A DNA stretch of 36,151 nt from Gallionella sp. Lineage in GTDB: Bacteria > Pseudomonadota > Gammaproteobacteria > Burkholderiales > Gallionellaceae. The translations under genes were made by a program, and so were the position numbers. The stretch is from the NCBI GenBank assembly GCA_003134595.1, contig PLBS01000072.1, positions 710 through 36,860 of the forward strand, written 5' to 3'. Below are positions 1 to 7,866 of this stretch, in pieces. The notes beneath the pieces were generated by a model. The model was not told the DNA's origin. It saw only the letters and a program-made list of their open reading frames with translations, and searched no databases. Positions within the stretch are counted from its first letter, which is position 1, and the number at the start of each line of letters is the position of its first letter.

Positions 1-825
1 GGTTTTGTCGAGCGCTTGTCCGGCATGATACTGGAGCACGCGGAATGGCTGCCGATCTCACTCACCGAAATTGTTGATACCGCCTTGGGGCGTGATCGTG
101 TACTTCAGGGCGGCCCGGAAAAGATCGCCGCGCTTGGGCTGGCAGGAGAGGATTTCAGCCACGCCATTGCATCGGTGACCGAACCCACTCTGATCATCTG
201 GGGGGACCACGATCTTGTTGTTCCGCTACGCACCGGGAAAGTGCTTGCCGCAAACATGCCGCATGCGCGGCTGGAAATTATTTCCGACTCCGGTCATGAG
301 CCCATGCTGGAACAGGCGAATCAGTTAAACGCCCTGCTAAGAAAGTATCTGCTGGCCAGTGATGATGTTCTGGCCGAGTATTATCGGCAAGCCCCACCCC
401 TGCCCGCGTTTGCCAGCGAACGTGTGGGTCGATGTTCCGGCGAGTCCGGCATGGTATTCAAGGGTGATTATCGCGCCATAGAGTTGCGTGACTGTAGCAA
501 TATCACTATCCGCGACGCACGAGTGGGTCAACTGAGTGCGATCAATTCGAGGCTGGAGATAATCGATACCGATATTCTGGGAAAGAATGTGGGACTGCTC
601 GCGGACGATTCCGATGTCACGATCACCAATGGAGAGATTTCGGGAGTGATCGCGATCAATGCTGTCCATAGCCGGTTTGATCTTGCCGGTGTTCGCTTGA
701 AAGGTACCGAGGCTGCAGTCAAGGGAGTGGACAGCAAGTTCATCTTTTCTGTCAGCAAGGTGAGCAGCCAACATACGGATGGCTTTTTGCACACCTACAA
801 AAGCATGGTCGACGAAGAACTCTGA
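1..825 (+). CDS. Alpha/beta-hydrolase with C-terminal beta-helix-like tail (5' partial)
   Basis: The reading frame is open from the first base, so the N-terminus, including the nucleophile Ser, lies outside the window. What remains is the C-terminal third of an alpha/beta-hydrolase: strand LIIWGDHDLVVP carries the typical acid (D66 counting from the TTG at 16) and SGHEP carries the catalytic His (H94). After residue ~112 the hydrolase fold should end. The protein continues about 155 more residues, with short alternating hydrophobic repeats (AIELRDCSNITIRDA, SRLEIIDTDI, SDVTITNGEISG) that resemble rungs of a right-handed parallel beta-helix. The substrate is unknown. The hydrolase assignment is confident; the beta-helix is inferred from the repeat pattern. 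A small membrane-protein gene follows 37 bases downstream. Confidence 0.75.
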   Translation, partial: GFVERLSGMILEHAEWLPISLTEIVDTALGRDRVLQGGPEKIAALGLAGEDFSHAIASVTEPTLIIWGDHDLVVPLRTGKVLAANMPHARLEIISDSGHEPMLEQANQLNALLRKYLLASDDVLAEYYRQAPPLPAFASERVGRCSGESGMVFKGDYRAIELRDCSNITIRDARVGQLSAINSRLEIIDTDILGKNVGLLADDSDVTITNGEISGVIAINAVHSRFDLAGVRLKGTEAAVKGVDSKFIFSVSKVSSQHTDGFLHTYKSMVDEEL

Positions 826-862
826 ATGTCCTTGAAGGAGCGCCGGCTATTAAGGTGACATC

Positions 863-1096
863 ATGTACTTCGTAAAAATATATTTCATACTCGGCCTGGC
901 AATGTTCTTCGTCGTCCTTTGGGATTATAAATATTTACCAAAGACTGCAAATCGACTGGTGAAACAGCCGGGTGATAAAACTGGCTTTTCCCTTATTGTG
1001 TTGGCAGTGCGGAATTTGATGCTGATGACATTGTTTTCATTTTTTCTCTGGCCGCTCGTTGTGGTAATAGAGCTATCCGGAAATAGGGAAAAGTGA
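863..1096 (+). CDS. Small two-helix membrane protein, unknown function
   Basis: 77 residues with two clear hydrophobic segments, about residues 4-20 (IYFILGLAMFFVVLW) and 51-71 (NLMLMTLFSFFLWPLVVVI), separated by a basic polar stretch (KYLPKTANRLVKQPGDKTG). The pattern fits a small inner-membrane protein with two passes. An AAGGAG-like sequence lies about 30 bases upstream, but the immediate start region (AAGGTGACATC then ATG) offers a usable weak ribosome-binding site. It follows the hydrolase by 37 bases on the same strand and may be co-transcribed. I do not recognise the family, and no function can be assigned. Confidence 0.6.
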   Translation: MYFVKIYFILGLAMFFVVLWDYKYLPKTANRLVKQPGDKTGFSLIVLAVRNLMLMTLFSFFLWPLVVVIELSGNREK

Positions 1097-1179
1097 ACAA
1101 TCGGGACAGGCCACGATTTTCTGTTGGCAAGCGTAGACTGTGTTAGCCGTTTAGGTTGTAACACGGGAAACGACCGAGT

Positions 1180-1207
1180 TTGAACAAACCAACGCAGCAC
1201 CTATTCT
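1180..1207 (+). promoter_or_regulatory. Possible sigma-70 promoter for the ECF sigma operon
   Basis: TTGAAC at 1180-1185 and TATTCT at 1202-1207 are separated by 16 bases, and each matches four of six consensus positions. The site lies in the 161-base spacer ahead of the sigma-factor gene. A CGTC, the core of many ECF -10 elements, occurs at about 1245 only 13 bases before the ATG, but no convincing ECF -35 was found with it. Weak support. Confidence 0.2.
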
Positions 1208-1257
1208 TTTTTTAACTCTCCGTACAATATTTTCTTCTGTGATTCGTCTTCACTGGT

Positions 1258-1833
1258 ATGGATACGACGCTAACCTATAACGCGATGATGGCCGAACAAG
1301 ATAAACGCATCGCTGAAACCGTCTCGCGCGAGCGCGGGCGGCTAGGGAATTTCATCCGGCGGCGCGTGCCTGATGCGAGCGAGGCCGAGGACATTCTGCA
1401 GGATGTGTTCTACGAGTTCGTGGCGGCGTACCGTCTGCCGGAACCTATCGAGCAGGTGGGTGCGTGGCTTTTTCGAGTGGCGCGCAATCGCATCATCGAC
1501 CGCTTTCGCAAGAAGAAAGAGGAGCCGCTTCCCCAAGTGTCAGGCGAGGCTGATGAGGGAACCTGGCTGGATGAAGTTCTGCCATCGGCGGATGCCGGGC
1601 CGGAAGCGGCCTATGCGCGGTCGGTGTTGCTGGAGGAGTTGTATGCCGCGCTAGCCGAACTGCCGGAGGAACAGCGAACCATTTTCATCGCCCACGAACT
1701 GGATGGGCGCAGCTTCAAGGAGTTGGCGGCGGAAAGCGGTGTGGGTGTGAATACCTTGCTGGCGCGCAAGCGTTATGCGGTGATGCATCTGCGCGCGAAA
1801 TTAAAAGTTATCTATGATGAATTTAATTTGTAA
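1258..1833 (+). CDS. RNA polymerase sigma factor, ECF (sigma-70 family)
   Basis: 191 residues, the usual ECF size, with two regions only. Region 2 spans about residues 25-87 (EAEDILQDVFYEFV, then GAWLFRVARNRIIDRFRKKK, the -10 recognition and core-binding helices). Region 4 spans about 125-182 (LPEEQRTIFIAHELDG, then FKELAAESGVGVNTLLARKR, the -35-binding helix-turn-helix). The linker is acidic (residues 95-120). The ATG at 1258 has no obvious Shine-Dalgarno sequence; ATG codons at 1285 and 1288 are alternatives. No recognisable zinc-finger anti-sigma gene follows. Instead a small membrane protein begins 12 bases after the stop, behind a strong AAAGGAG. The regulon and inducing signal are unknown. 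Confidence 0.9.
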   Translation: MDTTLTYNAMMAEQDKRIAETVSRERGRLGNFIRRRVPDASEAEDILQDVFYEFVAAYRLPEPIEQVGAWLFRVARNRIIDRFRKKKEEPLPQVSGEADEGTWLDEVLPSADAGPEAAYARSVLLEELYAALAELPEEQRTIFIAHELDGRSFKELAAESGVGVNTLLARKRYAVMHLRAKLKVIYDEFNL

Positions 1834-1845
1834 AGGAGAAGTGAG

Positions 1846-2181
1846 ATGGGCATGAATTGCTGTAAATCGAAATGCTGGAAGATCGGGCTGTTGGTCGTGG
1901 TTGGCATCGCGGCATTGGGCTGGGTGGTGATGGCACTGTGGAATTGGCTGATCCCGGCATTGTTCGCCGGCGGAAAAGAGATCGGCTACGTGCAGGCGAT
2001 GGGGCTGCTGCTGTTGAGCAAGATATTGTTTGGCGGCTTCCGCGGGCACGGCTGTCATGGAGGTTGGCATCGCCATCGTTTGGAAAACATGACGCCGGAA
2101 GAACGCGAGAAATTCCAGGCGGGTATGCGTGGCTGGTGCGGAAATCGCAAGCAAGAGGGTGCTGGTACGCCGAAAGAGTGA
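1846..2181 (+). CDS. Small His-rich membrane protein coupled to ECF sigma factor
   Basis: 111 residues with a Cys-containing N-terminus (MGMNCCKSKC), two hydrophobic helices at about 12-41 and 47-64, a short Gly/His cluster (GFRGHGCHGGWHRHRLE, residues 65-80) and then NMTPEEREKFQAGMRGW. The last motif resembles the helical segments of CpxP/Spy-type stress proteins and of small proteins encoded beside metal- or stress-responsive sigma factors. It starts 12 bases after the sigma-factor stop with AAAGGAG ahead of the ATG, so the two are almost certainly co-transcribed. The His/Cys cluster could bind metal. A role as membrane partner or anti-sigma of the ECF factor is inference; no catalytic motif is visible. 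Confidence 0.7.
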   Translation: MGMNCCKSKCWKIGLLVVVGIAALGWVVMALWNWLIPALFAGGKEIGYVQAMGLLLLSKILFGGFRGHGCHGGWHRHRLENMTPEEREKFQAGMRGWCGNRKQEGAGTPKE

Positions 2182-2242
2182 CATGATTTAGCGCGTGATT
2201 TCTGGATGCCGTGATCGTTCTTGGTAAAGAAGATATTGTCCC

Positions 2243-2310
2243 TGTAGGAGCGGGCCATGCCCGCGATGGTGCTGCGGAAACATTTCTCGCGGGCATGGCC
2301 CGCCCCTACA
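2243..2310. repeat. REP-like palindromic element
   Basis: Two 24-base arms, 2243-2266 and 2287-2310, are inverted copies with 23 of 24 positions pairing around a 20-base loop. Each arm begins TGTAGGAGCGGGCC and ends CCCGCGA, the layout of proteobacterial REP sequences. It lies in the spacer between the His-rich membrane protein and the SDR gene and could form a strong hairpin in RNA read from either side. A related pair occurs at 19471-19547. Confidence 0.8.
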
Positions 2311-2403
2311 AACTTTCGGGATGTTTACGTAAGTGACATGTGTGTTCTTGTAGCCATAATTGATAACTGCTGAGTACCTTAACAATATTCTAAGGAGTCT
2401 GAT

Positions 2404-3162
2404 ATGAGCAGCAAAATTGCAATCGTGACCGGTGGCAGCCGCGGTCTTGGTAAGAATATGGCCTTGAGCCTTGCGCAGAAAGGCATCGCTGTGATCCTGA
2501 CATACAACAGCAAGAAGGCCGAGGCTGATGAGGTGGTCACGCAAATCGAAAAGAACGGGCAAAAGGCTTTCGCTCTCCAATTGGACGTTTCCAATAGCAA
2601 GTCATTTGCAGCTTTTGCACAACAGGTGAAGAACGTACTTAAGGAAAAATGGCATAGCGACAGCTTTGATTTTCTCGTCAACAATGCAGGCACTGGTGTG
2701 AACTCCGCTTTTGCCGAAACGACGGAAGAGCAGTTCGACCAGATGATGAATATTCATTTGAAAGGCGTGTTCTTTCTCACACAAAAACTGCTCCCCTTGA
2801 TGGCAGATAAGGGCCGCATCATCAACATCTCTTCCGGCCTCACGCGCTTTGCGCTGCCCGGTTATTCGGCTTACGCCACAATGAAAGGGGCTATCGAGAC
2901 ACTCACAAAATATTTGGCGAAAGAACTCGGACCACGCGGCATTGCCGTAAACGTCGTTGCGCCCGGTGCGATCGAAACCGATTTCGGTGGCGGCGCGGTG
3001 CGTGACAATCAACAGATCAATAGTTTTATCGCGGGTCAAACAGCGCTGGGGCGCGTCGGACTGCCCGATGATATCGGTGGCGTTGTCGCCTCGCTGCTTT
3101 CGGAAGACAATCGCTGGGTCAATGCGCAACGAATCGAGGCATCTGGGGGTATGTTCATTTAA
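2404..3162 (+). CDS. SDR-family NAD(P)-dependent oxidoreductase
   Basis: 252 residues, the classical short-chain dehydrogenase/reductase length. The cofactor-binding TGGSRGLG is at residues 9-16, the structural NNAG at 93-96, the catalytic Ser in NISSG (143/144) and the YATMK motif (Y157, K161). PGAIETDF follows, as in the FabG-like classical group. A strong AAGGAG at 2392-2397 precedes the ATG. It is cytosolic and reduces or oxidises a carbonyl/alcohol substrate that cannot be deduced from sequence. It stands alone between a REP element and a hairpin, so it appears monocistronic. Confidence 0.9.
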   Translation: MSSKIAIVTGGSRGLGKNMALSLAQKGIAVILTYNSKKAEADEVVTQIEKNGQKAFALQLDVSNSKSFAAFAQQVKNVLKEKWHSDSFDFLVNNAGTGVNSAFAETTEEQFDQMMNIHLKGVFFLTQKLLPLMADKGRIINISSGLTRFALPGYSAYATMKGAIETLTKYLAKELGPRGIAVNVVAPGAIETDFGGGAVRDNQQINSFIAGQTALGRVGLPDDIGGVVASLLSEDNRWVNAQRIEASGGMFI

Positions 3163-3176
3163 GTACGGAATTAAAA

Positions 3177-3203
3177 CGCGTAGCTGAGCCCATCAGCTAC
3201 GCG
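3177..3203. terminator. Perfect hairpin after the SDR gene
   Basis: CGCGTAGCTGA (3177-3187), loop GCCCA and TCAGCTACGCG (3193-3203) form a perfect 11-bp stem 14 bases after the SDR stop codon. No U-run follows on the plus strand, but TTTTAATT follows when read on the minus strand. It is probably a transcript-end structure for the SDR gene; intrinsic termination would be better in the reverse direction. Confidence 0.55.
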
Positions 3204-3246
3204 ATCAGTTCCAGCAGCAATATCTCATGCGGCGTGCGACTAGGGC

Positions 3247-3277
3247 TTGCGTCAAGCCTGAATGCTTCAACCATCCT
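3247..3277. repeat. 31-bp spacer repeat, copy 1
   Basis: The sequence starting TTGCGTCAAGC and ending CCATCCT matches 26 of 31 positions with 7758-7788 in another spacer. Similarity extends weakly about 10 bases to the left. It includes the mini-hairpin GCTTG-CGT-CAAGC (from 3246) and is followed by a T-rich run (3276-3283). Its function is unknown. Confidence 0.5.
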
Positions 3278-3356
3278 TTTTTTGTGTTTTTCCTGAGTGC
3301 GGTAACACACAGACCCGCCTTTCTGGAGCGGGCATCCTGTTAAACATAGCCCGAAC

Positions 3357-3394
3357 CTTCAACCATATCTAGAATAAGTACGCGATGGTTGAAG
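3357..3394. promoter_or_regulatory. 10-bp inverted repeat upstream of the STAS-like gene
   Basis: CTTCAACCAT at 3357-3366 and ATGGTTGAAG at 3385-3394 form perfect inverted arms around an 18-base spacer, ending 62 bases before the next start codon. A third copy of TTCAACCAT sits in the spacer repeat at about 3266-3274. It could be an operator or a 5'-UTR hairpin. No regulator is encoded nearby to link it to. Confidence 0.35.
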
Positions 3395-3456
3395 ATGCGT
3401 GTGGGGATGTTTACTGCGTGAGGAATATTCGCGCCATTACCTAAGGAGGATATCCA

Positions 3457-3840
3457 ATGATCAACTACGAATTGCGAAACGACGAAGGCTTGCTAGTGCT
3501 GCATCCAGAAGGGCCGCTTGAAGCGGCAGACTTCACGACGCTGGCGAGCCAGGTAGATGCTTATCTGGAGGGGCATGGGAAGCTGCGCGGAGTATTGATA
3601 CACGCAAAATCGTTTCCCGGCTGGAAAGACTTTGGCGCGCTGCTTGCTCACCTGAAGTTCCTCAAGGAGCATCTTCGGAAAATCGAGAAAGTTGCGGTCG
3701 TCGCGGATGGCGTTTTGGCGAATATCATGCCGAACATTGCAAACCATTTCGTCCACGCTCAGGTGCAGCATTTCGAATTCTCGCGCGAGGATGACGCATG
3801 GGACTGGATCAGGCAAAGCGGCAATGCAACGGACGCCTAG
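3457..3840 (+). CDS. SpoIIAA/STAS-like protein
   Basis: 127 residues, soluble, with the size and pattern of the SpoIIAA-like family (PF11964): an N-terminal strand pair (INYELRNDEGLLVLHPEGPL), a middle strand with the family-typical LRGVLIHAKSFPGWKDFGALLAHLKF, then KIEKVAVVADG and a C-terminal EDDAWDWI helix. Members are small cytosolic proteins of unclear role, related in fold to anti-sigma-factor antagonists. A consensus TAAGGAGG lies seven bases upstream of the ATG. It is monocistronic. Despite the fold relation, there is no direct evidence that it acts on the ECF sigma factor 2 kb away. Confidence 0.8.
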   Translation: MINYELRNDEGLLVLHPEGPLEAADFTTLASQVDAYLEGHGKLRGVLIHAKSFPGWKDFGALLAHLKFLKEHLRKIEKVAVVADGVLANIMPNIANHFVHAQVQHFEFSREDDAWDWIRQSGNATDA

Positions 3841-4414
3841 TTTCATGTTATTGATCTTTCCGTTATTCATTACACCGTTCGCCCTGACCATTCGACAAGC
3901 TCATGACAGGGTACGCCAAGCGTATCGAAGGGTGTAGACCGCCTAGTGATTGGGCTTCGATACCTCAGCCCGAACGGCAGGTTTATCGCTAATTTATGAT
4001 TAGCTCAATAATAGCATCACGTACTGGAGTCGAAAACCTTTCTTCACTTTTCGTTCCGGCTGGCAAGATAATTTGACTCCGTTACCTTTGGTTTTAGCAA
4101 ACGATTCCACGGCGGCATCAACCGCCGGTTTACATGTTCTCTAATCTCCCCTTGCATTTGCCAAACCGTCCTGTTTCTCCAAATTGGAAAACCGGTGGTC
4201 TGTGTGGGTTACCGAACGGAAAGGATGCCGCTTCCGGTGCATTATGCATGCTCGTCCACAACGAATAAGAATTAAAGGTACCAGGCTCGAATTGTTCGGA
4301 AAGATGGTGTACATGGCTCTTTAATTACTTGAATCAATCCATGAAGCCATAGCTACCAAGCCGGCGCGAATATACACAATGCGCCATGCCGCTTGAAAGA
4401 AAAGGAGTAACAGA
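3841..4414. other. 574-bp spacer with degenerate repeat; no convincing gene
   Basis: The left part (3875-3977) contains the repeat described separately. On the minus strand, roughly 4120 down to 3990, a short frame looks weakly coding (KPAVDAAVESFAKTKGNGVK then a basic tail), but it has no start codon with a ribosome-binding site and no family I recognise, so it may be a gene remnant. The last 40 bases hold the AAAAGGAGTAAC ribosome-binding site of the topoisomerase gene. Confidence 0.4.
3875..3977. repeat. Degenerate inverted repeat, CCGTTCG / CGAACGG type
   Basis: CCGTTCGCCCTGA (from 3875) and ATCGAAGGG (3924-3932) form one broken copy of a widespread proteobacterial intergenic repeat of the form CCGTTCGCCCTGAGC-TTGTCGAAGGG. 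GGGCTTCGATACC then TCAGCCCGAACGG (3952-3977) is an inverted copy. TTCGACAAGCTCATGACAGG lies inside the left copy as an apparent nested fragment. It looks like a decayed repeat cluster. Confidence 0.5.
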
Positions 4415-5479
4415 GTGAGTTCAGCTAAGCATCTCGAATATTGCAAGGCGGCGATCCGCGCCGGCCTGCACTATGTCACCGATATCCTTGTCGGCATCAG
4501 CCGGCGCCGTTCCGGCAAGGGGTGGAGCTATGCCTATGCGGACGGCTCGCGCATAGGAGACCCGGTCATGCGCAAGCGGTTCAATGCGCTGGCGATCCCG
4601 CCGGCGTGGGCCAACGTCTGGATTTGCCCCGATCCCGATGGCCACATTCAGGTGACGGCACGCGATGCGCGCGGCCGCAAGCAGTATCACTACCATCCTT
4701 TGTACCGCGCAGCGCGCGACCAATCCAAGTTTCTCCACATGTTCGAATTCAGCGAGATATTGCCTATGTTGCGTGAGCGAGTGGAGCGCGATCTGCGCGC
4801 CGGCGAACAGACCCGGCGTCAACTGCTCGCCTCGGTGGTGTGGCTGCTGGACAGGACGCTGATTCGCGTAGGCAATGACGAATATGCGCGCAAGAACCAC
4901 TCCTATGGGCTGACGACGATGCTCAGGAAGCATGCGAAGGTCATTGGCACGCTGTTGCGCTTCAGCTTTCGCGGCAAGAGTGGAGTCGAGCATATCGTGG
5001 CGGTCGACGACCCGCGGCTCGCAAGTATCGTGCAGCGTTGCCAGGATCTGCACGGGCAGGAAATATTTCAGTATCTCGATGCGGACGGCACGCGCAAGCC
5101 GATTTTATCGGACGACGTGAACGACTATCTGAGGGAAGTCAGCGGCCGCGACATCACGGCCAAGGATTTTCGTACTTGGGGTGGCACCATGTTGGCCGCC
5201 GTTACGTTGCGGACGATGGGACCGGCGGCCAGCCGGAGCGAGGCGGATCGCAACATCCTGCGGGCGCTCGACGCGGTGGCGGAGCGGCTCGGCAACACGC
5301 GCGCTGTGTGCCGCAAGTATTACGTGCATCCCGCGCTGCTGAATGCCTATCACTTGGGTCTCACGGCTCCGCATTCTCAGGTGCCGGAAACGTATAACGC
5401 CTCCCATGAGATGTCGCATGCGGCGCTGCGGCGCGACGAACTGGTGGTGCTGGATTTTCTCCATGAGTCGGTCGTATAG
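4415..5479 (+). CDS. DNA topoisomerase IB (bacterial/poxvirus type)
   Basis: 354 residues, the usual length of compact bacterial type IB topoisomerases. These relax supercoils through a 3'-phosphotyrosine intermediate without ATP. N-terminal signatures are WSYAYADGSRIGDP and LAIPPAWANVWICPDPDGHIQ; the core has VWLLDRTLIRVGNDEYARKN (with catalytic-type Arg and Lys), FRGKSGVEH and DFRTWGGTMLAA. The nucleophile should be Y303 in CRKYYVHPALL. Neighbour Y302 is unusual only in giving a Tyr-Tyr pair where relatives often have Ser-Tyr. The start is GTG with AAGGAG eight to nine bases upstream. Bacterial IB enzymes are accessory and patchily distributed, so horizontal acquisition is possible. Confidence 0.92.
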   Translation: MSSAKHLEYCKAAIRAGLHYVTDILVGISRRRSGKGWSYAYADGSRIGDPVMRKRFNALAIPPAWANVWICPDPDGHIQVTARDARGRKQYHYHPLYRAARDQSKFLHMFEFSEILPMLRERVERDLRAGEQTRRQLLASVVWLLDRTLIRVGNDEYARKNHSYGLTTMLRKHAKVIGTLLRFSFRGKSGVEHIVAVDDPRLASIVQRCQDLHGQEIFQYLDADGTRKPILSDDVNDYLREVSGRDITAKDFRTWGGTMLAAVTLRTMGPAASRSEADRNILRALDAVAERLGNTRAVCRKYYVHPALLNAYHLGLTAPHSQVPETYNASHEMSHAALRRDELVVLDFLHESVV

Positions 5480-5505
5480 ACTGGCAGGCAGCATCCGGTC
5501 AGCTG

Positions 5506-7413
5506 TCAGCGAGGCGCGATATCGCTCTGCTTTATGCCCACATTCGACTTGGCCTGACTCATCAGCGCGGCGCAGTTACTGTCCTTGTTTTTGCCGAAAT
5601 CTAGCAGTGGTATCAGCGCGGCGATGCTCGCAGTCAGCACGCCCAGGACCACCGCGAGGCCGCCGCGTGCCACTACCTTGCGCATGTCGGGACGCACCGA
5701 CGGTTTATTGAATCGGCCGGTGACAACGATGGGACCGCGCAGCGATGCCAGGCTGAACCCCTTCAAATGCGATACCAATTTCAGGTGCAGCGATTCATCG
5801 GCAAAGTTCACATTACCCTCGCCGGTAATGTTTACCTTGGGCGTATCGAGCACCAGATTCTGGACCTTAAAATCCCCCTCGACAGCCTTGAAGTTCGCGA
5901 CCATGCAGCGTATCGGGACTTGCTTGTCGCCGCCCAGCAGCACCTTGATCGAATTGGCGATGTCGAGGTCGGACAACCTGAGCAGCAGCTCGCTGACGGT
6001 GCCGCCCTCCATGATCAGCGCCGCCTCGCCGTTCGCCGTCCCCATCATTTGTGAAATAGAGTTTCCGCTGGCATCGAGCTTTGCGCGTCCGCCCATGGTG
6101 CCCGCGCTGGCGGCATTGATTTTCGAGGCCGGGAATAGCTGTTCGAGGTACAGGCCTTTCGCCGTGATGTCGGCGTGAGTGACGATGTGCGACTTGCGCC
6201 CGTCCATCGTGATCTCCGTGACCAGGTTGCCGCCGGCGACTTCGAAGTTCAGCGGCGCAAGCTTGAGCGTGCCGTCCTTTACGATGAGATGCGCGGTCAT
6301 TTTCTCGATCGGCAACTTCTCGGTAATGATCTTTGTGCCCTTGAAGCGGACATCGGCATCCGCGGCGCGCAGCTTGTCGAGGTTGAAGGGCTCTGTCGGC
6401 AATACTTTGTCGCTAGTCTTGGTGCCACTGTCCGCGCCTATGATACCGGCCAAGTCTTTCATATCCAGGCTGCGCGATTCCACGTCGGCGGTGATCAGCT
6501 GGGGAGTCCTGCCGAGATCCAGCGAGAAATCCCCGCTAAGATCGCTATTACCCACTGTCCCCTTGAAGCGCTTGAGTGTCCAGATGTCGCCGCTATGGCT
6601 CAGGTACCCTGCCAGCTTGTACGCAGGTGTCGGCGGCAACGGCACGCCCGCGATCGGATACAGCAGCGCAAGATCGCTGCCTTCGAGTTGGAAGTTCACT
6701 TCCTCGTTATTGAAGTGCAGGGGATCGATCATCGTTCCGTCGATGCTGGCCTTCGTCGTCCCCAGTGTCGCGCCCGCCTTGATCGGGTACGGCCGGTCGG
6801 CGCTGTGCAGCGCGAGCAGCGCTCCGCCGCGCGCATGGAATTTGGTTTCCATGCCTTTGAACCGGCCTGTACCAGCCGCTTCGAGCATGGATTCAGGATC
6901 GTCCCTGGTGGCGGCCAGCGTATTGAGCTCGAAGGCCAGGTCGGTATTGATCGTGGGATCGCGGTACTTGACGGTTCCGTGATCTATCGCGAGCGCAGCT
7001 ATGGCGGGAAATTCCTGTTGCTTGCCCGGCTGATCGGAAGCCCAGTTCGGCACACCGTCCTTGTTTACTTCGAGCACCAAGTGGAGTTCGGACAACGAGA
7101 TTTCAGGAAACGCCAGGTGGCCGCCGAGGAGTTTCAGAATGTCGATCCTGAAATCGGCGCGCTTGATCTCCACCATGATCGGATCCTTGCTCCAGTCCGC
7201 GTTGCCCATCACGACGTCGTTGGCGATAATGCGTGGCCACAGCGAAAGGCGCACGTCCAGATCGCCATTGATCGCAAAGCTTCTGCCCGTCGAACTGGTC
7301 ACTTTGCGCGCAATATACGGCCGAGCGAGATTCCAGTCGAAAAAATACACTGCCGTGACGAGCAGCAACAGGCACGCGGCAATCCAGACAAGCCACTTTC
7401 TCGTTCGGGTCAT
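5506..7413 (-). CDS. AsmA-family protein
   Basis: 635 residues: a short basic N-terminus (MTRTRKW), one transmembrane segment at about 7-25 (LVWIAACLLLLVTAVYFF), then a long periplasmic region of repeating beta-strands. The N-terminal AsmA signature is clear (ARPYIARKVTSSTGRSFAIN, LSLWPRIIANDVVMGNADW). Near the C-terminus come the AsmA_2-like NGEAALIMEGGTVSELLLRL and a terminal hydrophobic stretch (GGLAVVLGVLTASIAALIPLL). AsmA-like proteins are bridge-type lipid transporters or outer-membrane assembly factors spanning the periplasm. An AAGGAG lies seven bases ahead of the ATG. It converges with the topoisomerase gene (26 bases apart) and appears monocistronic. Confidence 0.88.
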   Translation of the reverse strand: MTRTRKWLVWIAACLLLLVTAVYFFDWNLARPYIARKVTSSTGRSFAINGDLDVRLSLWPRIIANDVVMGNADWSKDPIMVEIKRADFRIDILKLLGGHLAFPEISLSELHLVLEVNKDGVPNWASDQPGKQQEFPAIAALAIDHGTVKYRDPTINTDLAFELNTLAATRDDPESMLEAAGTGRFKGMETKFHARGGALLALHSADRPYPIKAGATLGTTKASIDGTMIDPLHFNNEEVNFQLEGSDLALLYPIAGVPLPPTPAYKLAGYLSHSGDIWTLKRFKGTVGNSDLSGDFSLDLGRTPQLITADVESRSLDMKDLAGIIGADSGTKTSDKVLPTEPFNLDKLRAADADVRFKGTKIITEKLPIEKMTAHLIVKDGTLKLAPLNFEVAGGNLVTEITMDGRKSHIVTHADITAKGLYLEQLFPASKINAASAGTMGGRAKLDASGNSISQMMGTANGEAALIMEGGTVSELLLRLSDLDIANSIKVLLGGDKQVPIRCMVANFKAVEGDFKVQNLVLDTPKVNITGEGNVNFADESLHLKLVSHLKGFSLASLRGPIVVTGRFNKPSVRPDMRKVVARGGLAVVLGVLTASIAALIPLLDFGKNKDSNCAALMSQAKSNVGIKQSDIAPR

Positions 7414-7866
7414 GCTTGTTCTCCTTGAATCTTGTAATCCCGAGTACGCAGGTCGCTCGGCCAGGATTCAGATTGTCGTCTTGCCAAGCAAGGCGCTCTG
7501 TGCGATGCCGTACAGATGGTTTTAGTCTCTCATCGCGACCGGATGCCCCCGCGTGATGATGCGTACGACGCCGTTGATGGGCGGTTGAATATCCTTTGGA
7601 CCTGCCGAACTGTCACCGATCTTTCTTGGATGCCGCCAAGCCACGGGCTAAGACTTTTTGGTTGGCACGCCACTCCCCGCATTTACAACGTGCTGATGGG
7701 GTCAGAGCTTCGCAATTAGTTAGTCTTCTAGACCTTCATGTGGTGAGCAACTACAGTTTGCGTCAAGCTTAGATGCTCCACCCATCCTGCTGCACTTGTG
7801 TAACCCTGTCGGCAAGTGCGATGACCTGCTAAAATGCGCCACTTCTCATCACTTTCAAAAACATCC
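7414..7866. other. Spacer between AsmA-like and YajR-like genes
   Basis: No gene is supported. The region lies between divergently transcribed genes and should contain both promoters, but no clear -35/-10 pair stands out. It contains a GGGGTCAGAGCTTCGCAATT stretch (about 7699-7718), of a kind often seen near decayed REP/IS200-like elements, and the second copy of the 31-bp spacer repeat. Confidence 0.4.
7758..7788. repeat. 31-bp spacer repeat, copy 2
   Basis: Matches 3247-3277 at 26 of 31 positions, beginning TTGCGTCAAGC and ending CCATCCT in both copies. Located about 80 bases before the YajR-like start. Confidence 0.5.

Noticed and set aside
3990-4125. Weakly coding-looking minus-strand frame ahead of the topoisomerase
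   Set aside because: No start codon with a ribosome-binding site and no known family; noted only as a possible remnant in the spacer entry.
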